A DNA stretch of 23,287 bases. Source: CAZDIO01 sp964505555 (GTDB taxonomy: Bacteria > Bdellovibrionota_C > UBA2361 > SZUA-149 > CAZDIO01). The first letter of the stretch is position 1. Every line of letters starts with the position of its first letter. The notes under the pieces were generated by a model, which was not told where the DNA came from, made no database searches, and was given only the letters and a program-made list of their open reading frames with translations. The stretch spans positions 1 through 23,287 of the forward strand of contig CAZDIO010000064.1 in the NCBI GenBank assembly GCA_964505555.1. The letters are read 5' to 3'. Below are positions 22,872-23,287 of the stretch, one piece after another. The translations under genes were made by a program, and so were the position numbers.

Positions 22872-23287
22872 TTAGTTCGAACAGCTTTTTCGAACAAACT
22901 GCCATTCACTGCCCTGCCGTTTGAGGCTTGATCCTTTGCAAATGCTTCGCAAGCGCCGCAGCGCAGTTGCTTGCGAAATGTTAGCTTCACCTTGGTCAGG
23001 ACCAATCCACCAACCATGCCCCTGTTCATAAGAGCGCTCGAATATCCCTGCGCAGCACCGCGGCCGGCCTGTCTCCTCGGGTGCCTCTTGCACTGTAAAA
23101 CTCACGACACCCCCGGTTCTTCGTTCTTCAAGCACACAGAGAACCCGATCGTTAAGGCAAACCGCTTGAACTGCGCCGCGAAATGTCTGTTCTGGCACGA
23201 CGACCAAACTCCCCCGAGCGATACTTCGTGTAACGGCATCTAAGACACCATCACCTTCAAGGCTCGGCAAGAACATCGCCAAGGCAA
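22872..23287 (-). CDS. Hypothetical protein, probably partial (5' end off the right edge)
   Basis: The minus-strand frame is open from the window edge to a TAA at 22872-22874, about 137 codons. The first possible starts in view are TTG 23282 and ATG 23276, but the frame continues past the edge, so the N-terminus may lie outside. The product has a mixed alpha/beta look (RGSLVVVPEQTFRGAVQAVC, GGVVSFTVQEAPEE, GHGWWIGPDQGE) and ends in a basic tail with several Cys. I do not recognise a family. The region is GC-richer (about 55 percent) than the rest of the window, which may mean recent acquisition. The short dyad GTTCGAA/TTCGAAC at 22875-22895 overlaps its last codons. It may not be a real gene. 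Confidence 0.4.
   Translation of the reverse strand, partial: ALAMFLPSLEGDGVLDAVTRSIARGSLVVVPEQTFRGAVQAVCLNDRVLCVLEERRTGGVVSFTVQEAPEETGRPRCCAGIFERSYEQGHGWWIGPDQGEANISQATALRRLRSICKGSSLKRQGSEWQFVRKSCSN

Noticed and set aside
22875..22895. GTTCGAA/TTCGAAC hairpin as a terminator or attachment site
   Set aside because: No T-run follows on either strand and there is no duplicated copy or integrase nearby; it also overlaps the last codons of the edge ORF.
22971..23243. 90-codon plus-strand ORF at the right end
   Set aside because: Opposite the partial minus-strand ORF; Cys/Pro-rich, no ribosome site or domain.

Overview
The window reads as one chromosomal segment of a free-living, probably Gram-negative bacterium of moderate GC content (mid-40s percent by eye). 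A membrane oxidoreductase of the type that passes electrons from electron-transferring flavoprotein to quinone, a two-gene NfeD/slipin unit, a family-4 Fe-S uracil-DNA glycosylase and RecD2 without RecBC would all suit a deltaproteobacterial-type or candidate-phylum lineage. No ribosomal RNA or phylogenetic marker settles this, so the assignment is inference. Several genes start with TTG or GTG and many have weak Shine-Dalgarno sequences.

Left block (1-8080, minus strand): a tightly packed run of nine genes reading right to left: metallo-beta-lactamase-fold hydrolase, coaBC, udg, nfeD, slipin, queA, tgt, yajC, secD (cut by the left edge). Four junctions overlap by 4-8 bp, and a good sigma70-type promoter lies upstream at 8136-8163. 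The run combines coenzyme A synthesis, uracil repair, membrane quality control, queuosine tRNA modification and protein export. The queA-tgt-yajC-secD order is a widespread bacterial arrangement.

Middle block (8219-15306): recD2, a patatin-like phospholipase and yjbQ run rightward as a probable operon. They converge on dnaE (minus strand), and the yjbQ and dnaE stop codons overlap.

Right-middle block (15449-21280): a minus-strand gene encodes a complete HU domain behind a Sec signal peptide, followed by a hairpin terminator. Next come a 34-bp-arm inverted repeat built from three 10-bp units, a PHP-like protein that has lost most metal ligands and carries a very basic N-terminal tail, a CorC/HlyC-type CBS membrane protein, and a divergent 734-residue NarI/HdrD-like oxidoreductase.

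Right end (21300-23287): accessory in character. It holds a hicB-hicA toxin-antitoxin pair, an orphan lipoprotein, a second inverted repeat of the same family as the first (again exactly 34-bp arms), and a GC-richer partial ORF of unknown function at the edge.

The most unusual points are the exported HU protein, the two related CACAGAG-type hairpins and the degenerate PHP protein. No CRISPR array, insertion sequence, tRNA or rRNA was seen.
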